The translations under genes were made by a program, and so were the position numbers. A stretch of 64,000 nt of DNA from Vicinamibacterales bacterium (GTDB taxonomy: Bacteria > Acidobacteriota > Vicinamibacteria > Vicinamibacterales > Fen-181): the NCBI GenBank assembly GCA_036504215.1, contig DASXVO010000052.1, forward strand, positions 16,683 to 80,682. Direction: 5' to 3'. Position 1 is the stretch's first letter, and every line of letters begins with the position of its first letter. Below are positions 25,708-36,358 of this stretch, piece by piece. Under the pieces are notes generated by a model. It saw only the letters and a list, made by a program, of their open reading frames with translations, was not told where the DNA came from and did no database searches.

Positions 25708-26022
25708 AATTCCCCCCTCGTTGGGTTAATACGGCTCGCCGCCGCCAAAGGTTCGGGCCTCGAATCCGGTGTCCAGCCGCTGAAATCAGCTTAGTCCTTC
25801 GATGCACAAATACGGCAACGTATTCGTGCCCTCAGGACTCAATCCTTCGATGGACGATCTCAAGTGCCGCGTTGGCACCGCTACGGGCGAGGCGCACCGT
25901 TGGCCGGGCGCGACGGCCTGGAATGCCGGGGGTATTCGACGACGGGACAATGGCGGCAGGCGAGATAGGTCGGCGGTCGAATGTCGCTGGACTTCCATCC
26001 CGGGCTGCTAGAATAGGGCGCA
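25708..26022. other. Intergenic region with two-tier hairpin and direct repeat
   Basis: No convincing gene is seen in these 315 bases between two divergent genes. A structured element lies at 25793-25852. An inner hairpin CACAAATACG-GCAA-CGTATTCGTG (25805-25828, 9 of 10 pairs, GNRA-type tetraloop) is enclosed by AGTCCT/AGGACT (25793-25798 with 25834-25839). TCCTTCGATG occurs before and after it (25795-25804 and 25843-25852). A second small inverted repeat GTGCC-N5-GGCAC lies at 25864-25878. Confidence 0.55.
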
Positions 26023-26454
26023 ATGCTGGAAACGCGGATCCTGGTCGGCGTCGGCGTGTTTCTTGTCGTGTGCCTTGGGGTCCTGCTGCTCGTCGTTGCC
26101 AGGAAGGGCCGGCCGTTCACGTCGGGCGACGTGTTTCGGGCGAGCCGCTGGAGCCGCGGCAACCGGTTGTTCCCCACCCAGGTAATGGTGTCGCCGACGA
26201 GCGTCGCCCACTTCACGCCGCAGTGGGTGGGCAAGCTCGAGCACACGATCCACATCGCGCACGTGGCCTCGGTCCGTATCGACACCAAGTTGCTGTTCTC
26301 CGACGTCTTCATCGAGACGAGCGGCGGCGTCAGCCCGATCAGCTGCTATGGCCACCACAAGAAGGATGCGATCCGGATCAAGGAACTGATCGAGAAGTAT
26401 CAGTCGGCCTACTTCCGATCCCCGACGACGACGGCCGCGCCGCCACCGCAATAG
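26023..26454 (+). CDS. Membrane-anchored PH-domain-like hypothetical protein
   Basis: Function not recognised. The N-terminus (LVGVGVFLVVCLGVLLLVVA) is one membrane helix; the rest is a soluble domain of about 100 residues. Its pattern (LFPTQVMVSPTSVAHFTPQWVGKLEHTIHIAHVASVRIDTKLLFSDVFIETSGG then a helix IRIKELIEKYQSAY) is that of a bacterial pleckstrin-homology-like fold, with strands followed by a C-terminal helix. A Pro/Thr tail ends the protein. The sigma-54 activator gene starts 6 bases after the stop, so the two are probably one operon, but a functional link is not known. Confidence 0.65.
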   Translation: MLETRILVGVGVFLVVCLGVLLLVVARKGRPFTSGDVFRASRWSRGNRLFPTQVMVSPTSVAHFTPQWVGKLEHTIHIAHVASVRIDTKLLFSDVFIETSGGVSPISCYGHHKKDAIRIKELIEKYQSAYFRSPTTTAAPPPQ

Positions 26455-26460
26455 ACGACA

Positions 26461-27810
<1,350 letters not shown>

Positions 27811-28046
27811 CAGCCGAACCTGTCGCGCTATATGCGCCTATTCGGTGTAATATGGTCCATCATGGCGTGTTCTGCATTGGAACACTGCGCGGAGCGCCCG
27901 GAACATCCGAAACCTCAACGGGTTAGGCTTACAAATCGCGTTGCCTGTGTCACGACCTGCCACACGGACTACCCCCGGCCGTCCCACGTCCGGACGCTGC
28001 GACAGCCGAGTACTGTCGCGGTAAGTACCATTTCAATCAATTGTTT

Positions 28047-30140
28047 ATGGAGACTGCCCGTCCGTCATTTGACTGGCGGCAGCGCTCTTGCTACACGACG
28101 TGTGCAGTGGAACTGAAGTGGTCTGCCGTCGCCTCGTGGGTCCAGACCGTTCGTCGCGCCTGGCTGTCATCCGGTCGGGGCGTCGGGCGCAGCCTTCTTT
28201 TCGCGCCTGCCGTTCTCTACCCGCTCGCCATCGCCGCGACCGTCGCCGGCGTGCTCCTGGTCGAACATGGCCGCTCCATCCTCGGCGCAGCCGCCGTGGG
28301 GCTGGCGGCCGCCGTCTGGCACCGGGGCCACCGGCTGGGCTGTCTGCAGGCGGAGTCCGCCCGCCGGGACCGTCGCTTGTCGGATCTGCACCTTGCCACC
28401 ATCGAGGCCCTCGCCCTGGCCATCGACGCGAAGGACAAGACCTCGGGCAGTCACATTCGCCGCGTGCAGGCCTATTCACGCGCGCTCGCGCAGGCCGTCG
28501 GCATGGGAGCGGACAACATCCAGGGTTTGACGACGGCCGCGCTGCTTCACGACATCGGCAAACTGGCGGTGCCCGAGCACATCCTGTCGAAGCCGGGCCG
28601 CCTCACCGACGAGGAATTCCAGAAGATCCAGATCCATCCCCAGGTCGGGTTCGAGATCGTCGAGCACGTCCCCTTCCCGTACCCTGTCGCGCCGCTGGTG
28701 CTGTGCCATCACGAGCGCTGGGACGGCAAGGGATACCCTCTCGGCCTGAAGGCCGAAGACATCCCGCTCGGCGCCCGCATTCTCGCGGTCGCCGACTACT
28801 TCGACTCGCTCACCCGCGATCGGCCCTACAACAAGAGGATGCCTCGCGACCTGGCGATGCTGAAGCTGCGGCAGGAAGCCGGCAAGGCACTCGACCCGCA
28901 GATTGTCTCCGCGTTCCTGGACCTGCTGCCCTCGCTGCCGGCCGTCGAGGACGCGATGGTGCCGTCGATGCACATCGAGGTCGACGCGCGCGCGGCGGTG
29001 TCCACGTCGCGTCGTCTGCTCGAGCACGGCGAGAAGTCGGCGTTCGAGAACATCGCGCGGGCGCACCAGGAGATTTACGCGCTCTACGACATCGCGCAGG
29101 CGATCGGGTCGTGCCTGGGTGTGGCCGACACGATGGCCCTCGTCGCCAACAAGCTGTCGGCGCTCGTGCCGTTCTCCTGCTGCGCGCTGTTCGTGCGCGA
29201 CGAGGACGACATCATCCGCTGCAAGTTCGCGTCGGGCGTGGATGCGGACGACATCAGCCGGATCACGTTGCATCCGGGGCGTGGTCTGGCCGGATGGGTG
29301 GCGCGCAACCGCCGCGCGCTCGTCAACGCGCGACCGGCCGCCGACTTCGAGGCTGGGGATGTCCCACCGGCCGCACCGCGCCTGCAGTCGGCACTCGTCT
29401 GCCCGCTGATCTTCAACGATCACGTCATCGGCACCCTGTCCGTCTATCACACCGACGCGAACTTCTACAACGACGAGCATCGGCGCCTGCTCGATCGCAT
29501 CTCCCAGCAGACGGCCGCCGCGATCTCCAATTCCATCGTCTTCGAGACGACCCGCGAAGCCTCGCTCAGCGACCCGCTGACCGGATTGCCGAACACCCGG
29601 TTCATGTTCACGCATCTCGGCCGCGAGTTGTCGCGCGCCAGGCGGCTGAGCACGCAGGTGTCCATCCTGGTGCTCGACCTGGACGACTTCAAGGAGATCA
29701 ACGACACCTACGGGCACCACATCGGTGACCGCGCGTTGCGCGAGGTTGCACGCGTGTTGCGGGAGACCATCCGCCCGTACGACCTGTGCGTCCGCTACGC
29801 CGGTGACGAGTTCATCGTCGTCCTCTCCGACTGCGGGCCGGAGGAATCCGAGGCGAAGCGCGTCGAGCTGCAGCAGGCGATCGATGCCGTCGTGTTCGAG
29901 TCGTCGCCGGGACGCGCCGTGAATCTCAGCGTGAGTATCGGCGCCGCGGTGTTTCCGACCGACGGCGAGACCTACGAGGCGCTGCTGGCCACGGCCGACG
30001 GCCGGATGTATCGGGACAAGAAGAATCGGAAACAGGGCATCACCCCTGTTCGATCGCGGCGCGTCGATCCGGTGACGCTCGCCGACGAAGTCGAGCGCCA
30101 GGCGCTCGCCCACGCCCTGCCGACCGCACGAATCAACTAG
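28047..30140 (+). CDS. HD-GYP / GAF / GGDEF cyclic-di-GMP protein
   Basis: Membrane-bound c-di-GMP signalling protein that may both break and make the messenger. After two N-terminal membrane segments (LLFAPAVLYPLAIAATVAGVLLV), an HD-GYP phosphodiesterase domain (about residues 115-305) shows HDIGK and HHERWDGKGYP. A GAF domain follows (about 345-500), then a GGDEF domain with active-site AGDEF in place of GGDEF and an RxxD inhibitory site (RPYD) five residues before it. The AGDEF variant is active in some known cyclases. Start is uncertain: ATG 28047, TTG 28041 and GTG 28107 are in frame. The 236 bases upstream show no recognisable riboswitch. Confidence 0.85.
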   Translation: METARPSFDWRQRSCYTTCAVELKWSAVASWVQTVRRAWLSSGRGVGRSLLFAPAVLYPLAIAATVAGVLLVEHGRSILGAAAVGLAAAVWHRGHRLGCLQAESARRDRRLSDLHLATIEALALAIDAKDKTSGSHIRRVQAYSRALAQAVGMGADNIQGLTTAALLHDIGKLAVPEHILSKPGRLTDEEFQKIQIHPQVGFEIVEHVPFPYPVAPLVLCHHERWDGKGYPLGLKAEDIPLGARILAVADYFDSLTRDRPYNKRMPRDLAMLKLRQEAGKALDPQIVSAFLDLLPSLPAVEDAMVPSMHIEVDARAAVSTSRRLLEHGEKSAFENIARAHQEIYALYDIAQAIGSCLGVADTMALVANKLSALVPFSCCALFVRDEDDIIRCKFASGVDADDISRITLHPGRGLAGWVARNRRALVNARPAADFEAGDVPPAAPRLQSALVCPLIFNDHVIGTLSVYHTDANFYNDEHRRLLDRISQQTAAAISNSIVFETTREASLSDPLTGLPNTRFMFTHLGRELSRARRLSTQVSILVLDLDDFKEINDTYGHHIGDRALREVARVLRETIRPYDLCVRYAGDEFIVVLSDCGPEESEAKRVELQQAIDAVVFESSPGRAVNLSVSIGAAVFPTDGETYEALLATADGRMYRDKKNRKQGITPVRSRRVDPVTLADEVERQALAHALPTARIN

Positions 30141-30218
30141 CGGGTAGAGGGCGACGTTCGCGTGTGGCGTGCGCTCGCCGAATCCCACTGGTGACCGCGG
30201 ATCCTGTACCCTGGACGG

Positions 30219-30947
30219 GTGCTCCTGACCCTGCCCGTGACGGCCGTTCGCCGCGAGACGCCGCGCAACCGCGTGGTGACGCTTGCCCTCGGCAAGACCG
30301 ACTTCCCGTTCCAGGCTGGCCAGTACGTCCTGCTCGGGGACCATGGTCAGCCCGACCGCCGGCCCTACTCGATTGCCTGCGCGCCGCTGGCCTGCGCGGG
30401 GCGGCACACGCTCGAGTTCCTCGTCCAGGTCGACGGCAACGAGAGCCCGGGGCCGCATGTGATGGAGCTTGCCCCCGGTCGCCTGCTCGACGTCGAAGGG
30501 CCGGCCGGCTCCTTCGTGCTTCCGGTTCCGCTTGCCGCGCACCGTGTCCTGTTCGTGGGCGGCGGAACGGGCATCGCGCCGCTCCGGGCGATGCTGTGGC
30601 AGGTCGTCATGAGCGATGCGCGATGTCGGGTGGCCATGCTGCACAGTGCGCGCACGCCGGACGAATTGTCGTTCGGATCGGAATTGCGCCAACTGGCGGA
30701 CGAGGGGCGAATTCGGCTGATCGAGACCGTGACGCGGGATGCGCCGGAGGGCTGGCCCGGCGCCAGGGGCCGGATCGACAGCGGGCAACTGGGCTCGTTG
30801 ATTGAAGGTCCCGGGACGTTGTGCTTCGTCTGCGGGCCTGATTCGCTCGTGGAGGACGTGCCGCGCCAACTCGAGGCACTCGGCATCGCCCCTCGCCTCA
30901 TCGGAACGGAGCACTGGGCCGATCTCCCAAACTCAACCGACGTCTGA
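30219..30947 (+). CDS. FAD/NAD-binding oxidoreductase of the ferredoxin reductase-like family
   Basis: Flavin reductase-type module of 242 residues. The FAD motif is RRPYSIA (RxYS), the phosphate-binding Gly-rich NAD(P) motif is VGGGTGIAPLRAML, and CFVCGPDSLVEDV is the C-terminal Cys-Gly-Pro signature. There is no 2Fe-2S domain, so electrons pass to a separate partner, or the protein acts as a dihydroorotate dehydrogenase PyrK-like or hydrogenase-gamma-like subunit. GTG 30219 is used. It lies downstream of the c-di-GMP gene by 78 bases and is convergent with fabI; the partner is not evident. Confidence 0.75.
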   Translation: MLLTLPVTAVRRETPRNRVVTLALGKTDFPFQAGQYVLLGDHGQPDRRPYSIACAPLACAGRHTLEFLVQVDGNESPGPHVMELAPGRLLDVEGPAGSFVLPVPLAAHRVLFVGGGTGIAPLRAMLWQVVMSDARCRVAMLHSARTPDELSFGSELRQLADEGRIRLIETVTRDAPEGWPGARGRIDSGQLGSLIEGPGTLCFVCGPDSLVEDVPRQLEALGIAPRLIGTEHWADLPNSTDV

Positions 30948-30993
30948 CCCGATCGAGCCGTGAGCTGGGGAATCTCTCGGCGGCGGCCTCCTG

Positions 30994-31767
30994 TCAGATC
31001 CCGACTGTGTGGAAGCCGGCATCCACGTAGAGTATTTCGCCGGTAATAGCCCGGGCGGCCTGCCCGAGCAGGAACACCGCGGCCTCGGCCACCTCCGTCG
31101 CATCGATGTTGCGCCGCAGTGGAGATCGGTCGCGGTAGATCTGCAGAATATCCGAGAAGCCCGAGATGCCGGCCGCCGCGAGCGTCCGGATGGGGCCAGC
31201 AGAGATGGCGTTGACGCGGATGTTCTCGCGCCCCAGGTCGTAGGCGAGGTAGCGAACGGTCGCCTCGAGGGCAGCCTTCGCGACGCCCATCACGTTGTAG
31301 TTGGGAAATACCCGCTGGCTCCCCAGGTAGGTCAGCGTCAGGATGCTGCCGCCGCCCCGTCGAGCCATGAGCGGCTGCGCGCCGCGGGCCATCGCGATGA
31401 GCGAGTAGGCGCTCACGTCGAGCGAGACCCTGAACCCCTCGCGCGTCGTCTGCACGAACGGCGCCGCCAGTTCACCGCGCGGCGCGAAGGCCGCGCCGTG
31501 CACGACGAAGTCGAGACCGCCGAACTCGTGGTCGATCTTCTCGAACAGGCGTCCGAGTTGTTCGTCGCTCGCGACATCGCACGGGAACACGAGCGGGTCG
31601 CGGATCGTCGCCGCCAGATCCTGCACATTCTGTTCGAGGCGGACGTCCTGGTACGTCAGGGCCAGGCGCGCGCCGGCCTCCGCAGCTGCCTGAGCGATCG
31701 ACCAGGCAATCGACCGCTTGTTCGCGACGCCCACGACGACGCCGTGCTTCCCCGCAAGGTCAGTCAT
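30994..31767 (-). CDS. fabI: Enoyl-[acyl-carrier-protein] reductase FabI
   Basis: NADH-dependent last step of each fatty-acid elongation cycle. The divergent SDR pattern is FabI-like: GVVVGVANKRSIAWSIAQAA at the cofactor site, a catalytic Tyr/Lys pair in YNVMGVAKAALEATVRYLA, AGPIRTLAAAGISGF (substrate loop) and ITGEILYVDAGFHTVG at the end. The length of 257 matches. It stands alone on the minus strand. Confidence 0.9.
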   Translation of the reverse strand: MTDLAGKHGVVVGVANKRSIAWSIAQAAAEAGARLALTYQDVRLEQNVQDLAATIRDPLVFPCDVASDEQLGRLFEKIDHEFGGLDFVVHGAAFAPRGELAAPFVQTTREGFRVSLDVSAYSLIAMARGAQPLMARRGGGSILTLTYLGSQRVFPNYNVMGVAKAALEATVRYLAYDLGRENIRVNAISAGPIRTLAAAGISGFSDILQIYRDRSPLRRNIDATEVAEAAVFLLGQAARAITGEILYVDAGFHTVGI

Positions 31768-31934
31768 AGCAGTTGAACGCCCGCCGTCGAGCCCGAGATC
31801 GAGGTGAGAGGAGTGTCCCCAGTCCTACAGTTTACCCGACCTTCCGGCGGACATCTCGGGCGTGCCGCGGACACGAGCCCCGATCGCCGGGAACGGATGG
31901 CGGAAGCCTGGCGGGAGTAACAGGGGGGAGGAGG

Positions 31935-32660
31935 CTATTTCGACTGCTTCTTGCCGTGACGCGGTCCGTGGCCACCTCGTGGCGGGCGCATCTCGTTGCG
32001 GCCGCCTGGGCGTCCTCCCTGACTTGGGCGGCTGCCGGCAGCTGGCCGGCTGAAGATCGGCGCGCGGCCGTTGTTGCTGCCCGGTTGGCGTCCCGGCGGG
32101 CCGGGTCGCTGGCCCGGGCCTCGTCCTCCGCCCGGCCGGAACTTGCCCGCGCGGCCGGCTGGCTGACGCATCGTGAATTCGGGCACGGGGCGAACGACCT
32201 GCTGATTCTCGGGGCGCGGCAACGTGGCGCGAATCAGCCTGCGGTGAACGCGTCCCAGGTCCTCCACGCCTCCCTCGGCAACGCCGTCGCCGCCCGGCTC
32301 CGGTTCCGCGACGGTCGCGTGAGGACCCGAATCAGGTGTGGCTGCGTCGGCCGCGAACGGCAGCGAAGGCTCGGGAACCTCGTCGCCCCGGGCCGGCGCG
32401 GGCACTGGAGGCGCCGCGGGCCTGCCCTCGGCGACGACCGTGGCGAGCACTTCTTTGTACGCGGCGGACGTCGAGTCCTTCTTGCGGCGGAGCGTTGGCA
32501 CCCTCGCCTGCTTGTACTCGTGCTCGGCGTCGCACGTCGTGCACCGCGTCTGTTTGACGTCTTCGTCGACCATGGCGACGACGGCGTGGTTCGTGACGCG
32601 GCGCTCGCGCGGACAATAGTCGTCTAGGATGTCACCAAGCCGAAGCCGGCGCTGTTGCAT
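31935..32660 (-). CDS. Hypothetical protein with N-terminal Cys motif and Gly/Arg/Pro-rich tail
   Basis: Function not recognised. The N-terminal 60 residues carry a possible metal site (DYCPRERRVTNH and TRCTTCDAEHEYKQ, one Cys plus a CxxC with nearby His). A middle acidic/Pro-rich linker follows, and the last 75 residues are a low-complexity Gly/Arg/Pro/Gln region (KFRPGGGRGPGQRPGPPGR, RPPRGGHGPRHGKKQSK) like the RGG tails of RNA-binding proteins. ATG 32660 is used. It is encoded alone between fabI and a lipoprotein. An RNA- or nucleoid-binding role is a guess from composition. Confidence 0.55.
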   Translation of the reverse strand: MQQRRLRLGDILDDYCPRERRVTNHAVVAMVDEDVKQTRCTTCDAEHEYKQARVPTLRRKKDSTSAAYKEVLATVVAEGRPAAPPVPAPARGDEVPEPSLPFAADAATPDSGPHATVAEPEPGGDGVAEGGVEDLGRVHRRLIRATLPRPENQQVVRPVPEFTMRQPAGRAGKFRPGGGRGPGQRPGPPGRQPGSNNGRAPIFSRPAAGSRPSQGGRPGGRNEMRPPRGGHGPRHGKKQSK

Positions 32661-32829
32661 GAAAGCCCCTCGAGAACTCGCTGGCGGGATTGGAAGAATA
32701 CGCGCAGGCCACGAGATTGTAGCAGAGCCATTTGTTGAGCCGCAACTCTCCGACCACTCTCTCTCCCGGCCTACTCCGCCATAGCGGCCGGGTGCGATTC
32801 GATCCGATCTGGCCGGTACGCGACCAGGT

Positions 32830-33384
32830 TTACCGGGACTTGCGTACGAATCGGATGGCGTCCGCGAACATGTCGCCGCCGCGCGGTTGCGCGGCCATCC
32901 AGGACCGGAGTCCGGCGGTGTCCGCCGTAAGCACGACGTTCGTGCGCCCGTCGAGCGCGGCGCGGAGCTTGGTCAGCCGGCCGCCCTCGGTCTCGTGCAG
33001 GAACCAGTCGTAGTCGAATCCGGTCACCGTCACGGTGTCGCCGAGCACTTGGAGTCGCACGGCGAGGTGCGCGGGTATGAACAGCGCTGCCGGATCCGTG
33101 GGTCGGCCGGGTGACAGGTCGAACACCCGGCTCTCGCCGAGACGCGAGAGAACCCCGGTCATGACGACCGGGCCGCTCCGCGCGGGATACGTTACTTTAT
33201 ACGATTTCCACTCCCCGCGATCCACCCGAACGATCGACTTGTCGTCGGGATTCTCCCATGAGCCGAGCAGCGCGTCGTCGAATTCGATCGACGCGTCATC
33301 GTAGAAAGGCTGCAGGCTCGAGACGAGACAGCCTCCCGAAACGATGGCCGCCGACAACAGCACGGCCAGGAGTGCCAGTCGCAT
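32830..33384 (-). CDS. Hypothetical lipoprotein, 184 aa
   Basis: Function not recognised. The leader MRLALLAVLLSAAIVSGGC is a clear lipobox signal peptide with Cys19. The mature domain begins LQPFYDDASIEFDDALLGSWENPDDKSIVRV, a pattern of small beta-rich lipoproteins in this lineage, continues with LGDTVTVTGFDYDWFLHETEGG, and ends with a basic tail. It is probably anchored in the inner or outer membrane facing the periplasm. It is divergent from the M14 peptidase gene. Confidence 0.6.
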   Translation of the reverse strand: MRLALLAVLLSAAIVSGGCLVSSLQPFYDDASIEFDDALLGSWENPDDKSIVRVDRGEWKSYKVTYPARSGPVVMTGVLSRLGESRVFDLSPGRPTDPAALFIPAHLAVRLQVLGDTVTVTGFDYDWFLHETEGGRLTKLRAALDGRTNVVLTADTAGLRSWMAAQPRGGDMFADAIRFVRKSR

Positions 33385-33543
33385 GAGTGGAACGCGTTGG
33401 TTCGGACGCCCGACCAGCCGGCGACCCGCGGATGGCGTGCCGCACGGCCTGATAGAATGGGCCGGCTACTGACCGTCGGTGTCGCAATTCTAGCCGCGCT
33501 GCCCGTAGAGCTCAATCGCTATTTTCGTCAAGGAGTCCGCGTG

Positions 33544-36261
33544 ATGTCTTCCCGTCGCCCATCGTCGACCCGGAATCTCTGCCTGGCGCTCCAGGTCGCG
33601 ACCGCGCTCGTCATCGGAATGGGAACCGCCTCAGCGCAGAGCCAGGGACAGGACGAGGATTTCGCACGCCAGGTGAAGACCTGGACCACCCGGCCGGAGT
33701 TCCTGAGCCCGCTCGTGGATCACCTGCCGAGAGTGGCCGGTATTCCCTCTCCGAAGGATATTCTCGGCCATCACATCGGCGCGCCGAACGAGCTCAGCTA
33801 CTACGACGACATCCTTCGATACTACCGCGCCCTGGCCGCCGCCAGTCCCCGCGTGAAGGTCATGACCATCGGCCGGACCGATGAGGGGCGCGATTCGGTC
33901 GTCGTCGCCATTGCGTCCGCCGAGACGATCCGCGACCTGGATCGCTACCGCGGATACCTGGGCCAGTTGGCCGATCCGCGTCCGCTCACGGACCGGCAGG
34001 CGCGGGACATCATCGCCGTGGCGAAGCCGATCTACCACGTGATGGGCGGCCTCCACAGCGCCGAGACCGGTCCCCCGGAAATGCTGATGGAACTGGCGTA
34101 TCGCCTGGCCGTCGAGGACTCGTCGATGTTCCGGCAGATCCGCGACAACATCATCGTCACCATCACGCCGGTGGCCGAACCCGACGGCCGCGATCGCTAC
34201 GTGGACTGGTACTACGCCTACAAGGTGGACGAAACCGGGGAGAACGACTCCTACGGCGGGCCGCCGTACTGGGGCAAGTACGTCTTCCACGACAACAATC
34301 GCGACATCAACTTCTCGCAGGCGATCTCCAAGTCGCTGCTCGGCTGGTACCTGCAGTGGCACCCCCCGATCGTGCACGACATCCACGAGTCGGTGCCGTT
34401 CCTCTACACGTTCAGCGGCCAGGCGCCGCAGAATCCGACGCTCGATCCGATCGTCTTCGGCGAGATGCCCTGGTTTGCGAACTTCGAGATGGCGCAGGCC
34501 ATCAAGTACGGCATGCCAGGCGTCTGGACGCACGCATTCGTGGACATGTGGTCCCCCGGCTACTTCGGGTTCGTCGCGTCGAACCACAACGGCCTGCTGC
34601 GCATGTACGAAGTGTTCGGCAACGGCGGCGCGAACACCATGAAGCGGAAGATCGGCGGCGGGGGCCCGACCGGCAGCCAGACGACGCGCGAATGGTATCG
34701 GCCGATGCCGCCCTACGCCGAGGTGGAGTGGTCGTTACGGAACAACGTGAACTACGGCGAGACGGCCGTACTCTCCGCGCTGCAGCTCACGGCGGGCTTC
34801 CCGCAGGTCGTGCTCGAGAACTTCTACCAGAAGAGCCGCAACGCGGTGGAGGCCGGGAAGAAGGAGGCGCCGTACGCGTTCCTGATTCCGGCGGGCCAGC
34901 GTGACATGACGCGCGTCGCGTTCCTCGTCAACGTGCTGCGCGCGCAAGGCATCGAGGTCGGCCGGACGAAGAGCGAGGTCAAGCTCGCGGACGGCACCTT
35001 TCCCGCCGGATCCCTGCTCATCAGGCGCGACCAGCCGTACGGCCGCCTGGCGAAGATCCTGCTCGAGAAGCAGGACTACCCGGACCCCGGCTTGCGCACC
35101 TACGACGACAGCGGTTGGACGATGGGATTGATGACGCAGACCGACGTCCGGGGAATTGCCGACAAGACGGTGCTCGACGTGGCCGTCGATCCGATCACCG
35201 AGTTCCGCGCCGCGGGCAGACTCGAGGGCAAGGTGCGCAGCCTCGTCGCCGTCCAGGAAGATGGCTCCACCAACCTCGTCACGCTTCGTTACGAACTGAA
35301 AGACCTGAAGGTCCGCGCGGTCGAGAAGCCGTTCAAGGCCGGTGACAGGGAAATGGCCGCAGGATCCCTCATCATCGAGGTGTCCGCCGATCTGGCGGCA
35401 CGCGTCGCGGGCGCTGTCGAGCGGCTCGGTCTGTCGGCCGTCGCGCTCGACGCCGCGCCCGCGGTCCCGATGCACGAGGTCGCGCTGCCGCGCCTGGCCA
35501 TCTACAGCACGTGGGGCAGCACGCAGGAAGTCGGCTGGGTACGCCATGCGTTCGACCAGTTCGGTCTTGGGTACGATCTCATCTACAAGGAGCGCGTGCG
35601 ACGCGGCAGCCTCCGCGACGCCTACGACATCATCGTCGTCCCCAGCCAGGGCGGCACCGGCAAGCGCCTGGTGTTCGACGTCGAACCGAAGTCGAAACCG
35701 CTTGCCTACAAGAAGAACGACCGGTTCAAGTCACTCGGGATGTACGGCGAGTCGGACGACATCACCGGGGGCATGGGCCTGGAGGGCGTGGCGGAGTTCC
35801 AGAAGTTCGTCGAGAGCGGCGGCGTGCTCGTCACGATGGGCGCGGCGAGCTTCTTCCCGCCTGAATTCGGACTGACGCGCCGGGTGGACGCGGCTCGGCC
35901 TTCGGCGCAGTTCTATGCGCCAGGCCCAATCGTACAGGTGGAAATCCTGAAGCCGGAGAGCCCGATCTTCTACGGGTACGACCACAAGACGCTGCCCGTG
36001 CGGTGGGCCGGCGGCCCGCTGCTGCGCGTGCCAGAGCAGGACAAGGCGCAGGTGCTCATGCAATACCCGGGCGGGGATGCCTCGGTGCTCAGCGGGCTGA
36101 TGAAAGGCGCAGCCGAGATTCGCAACCGTCCGGCGGCCATCCAGGTGCCTGTCGGCAAGGGACAGGTCCTGCTGTTCGCGACAAATCCCTGCTACCGCTG
36201 GCAGAACCTCGGCGAGTTCAACATGCTGTTCAACGCGATTCTGCACTGGAAGGCACTGTAG
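33544..36261 (+). CDS. Secreted M14-family zinc peptidase with C-terminal GATase1-like domain
   Basis: Exported metallocarboxypeptidase-like protein, about 905 residues. The signal peptide (LALQVATALVIGMGTASA) follows ATG 33544, or GTG 33541; AAGGAG (33530-33535) serves either. The catalytic domain has the zinc motif HSAE in GGLHSAETGPPEML, substrate-binding Asn/Arg in DNNRDINFSQ and a third His in VHDIHESVPF. The C-terminal half contains a Rossmann-like glutamine-amidotransferase fold (AIYSTWGSTQEVGW ... IIVVPSQGG ... FVESGGVLVTMGAASF ... GQVLLFATNPCYRWQ), a combination common in Acidobacteria and Bacteroidetes. Substrate peptides are unknown. Confidence 0.82.
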   Translation: MSSRRPSSTRNLCLALQVATALVIGMGTASAQSQGQDEDFARQVKTWTTRPEFLSPLVDHLPRVAGIPSPKDILGHHIGAPNELSYYDDILRYYRALAAASPRVKVMTIGRTDEGRDSVVVAIASAETIRDLDRYRGYLGQLADPRPLTDRQARDIIAVAKPIYHVMGGLHSAETGPPEMLMELAYRLAVEDSSMFRQIRDNIIVTITPVAEPDGRDRYVDWYYAYKVDETGENDSYGGPPYWGKYVFHDNNRDINFSQAISKSLLGWYLQWHPPIVHDIHESVPFLYTFSGQAPQNPTLDPIVFGEMPWFANFEMAQAIKYGMPGVWTHAFVDMWSPGYFGFVASNHNGLLRMYEVFGNGGANTMKRKIGGGGPTGSQTTREWYRPMPPYAEVEWSLRNNVNYGETAVLSALQLTAGFPQVVLENFYQKSRNAVEAGKKEAPYAFLIPAGQRDMTRVAFLVNVLRAQGIEVGRTKSEVKLADGTFPAGSLLIRRDQPYGRLAKILLEKQDYPDPGLRTYDDSGWTMGLMTQTDVRGIADKTVLDVAVDPITEFRAAGRLEGKVRSLVAVQEDGSTNLVTLRYELKDLKVRAVEKPFKAGDREMAAGSLIIEVSADLAARVAGAVERLGLSAVALDAAPAVPMHEVALPRLAIYSTWGSTQEVGWVRHAFDQFGLGYDLIYKERVRRGSLRDAYDIIVVPSQGGTGKRLVFDVEPKSKPLAYKKNDRFKSLGMYGESDDITGGMGLEGVAEFQKFVESGGVLVTMGAASFFPPEFGLTRRVDAARPSAQFYAPGPIVQVEILKPESPIFYGYDHKTLPVRWAGGPLLRVPEQDKAQVLMQYPGGDASVLSGLMKGAAEIRNRPAAIQVPVGKGQVLLFATNPCYRWQNLGEFNMLFNAILHWKAL

Positions 36262-36322
36262 CGGAGACGGAGTGTCGGGGCTCAGGGGCCAGGGCACGCT
36301 ACTCGAGTTTCACCGGTGCCGT

Positions 36323-36356
36323 GGGTACCTGCGTGCTCGGTGGATTCTGCGTGGAT
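36323..36356. repeat. CACAGAG/CACGCAG-type intergenic repeat fragment
   Basis: Between the peptidase and acyltransferase stops, the minus strand reads CCACGCAGAATCCACCGAGC and CACGCAGGTACCC, degenerate units of the same style as the palindrome inside the ABC ATPase gene. GGGCTCAGGGGCCAGGGC just upstream is a second degenerate repeat type. No open frame of interest is present. Confidence 0.35.
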
Positions 36357-36358
36357 GT

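Noticed and set aside
25802..26011. A 69-codon plus-strand frame in the intergenic region
   Set aside because: It runs through the hairpin element, has no ribosome site and no protein-like composition.
27944..27961. GTCACGACCTGCC, similar to the B12-box of cobalamin riboswitches, upstream of the c-di-GMP gene
   Set aside because: It lacks two bases of the box and none of the other riboswitch elements (such as GCCACTG) is present upstream; the downstream gene has no link to B12.
27811..28040. A c-di-GMP riboswitch or sigma-54 promoter before the HD-GYP/GGDEF gene
   Set aside because: No GEMM core and no GG-N10-GC pair with acceptable flanks was found by eye.
28476..30914. An 812-codon open frame on the minus strand opposite the c-di-GMP protein
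   Set aside because: It is antisense to an intact HD-GYP/GAF/GGDEF gene with clear motifs and its own translation is Arg/Gln/His-rich without domains; long antisense frames are expected at this GC content.
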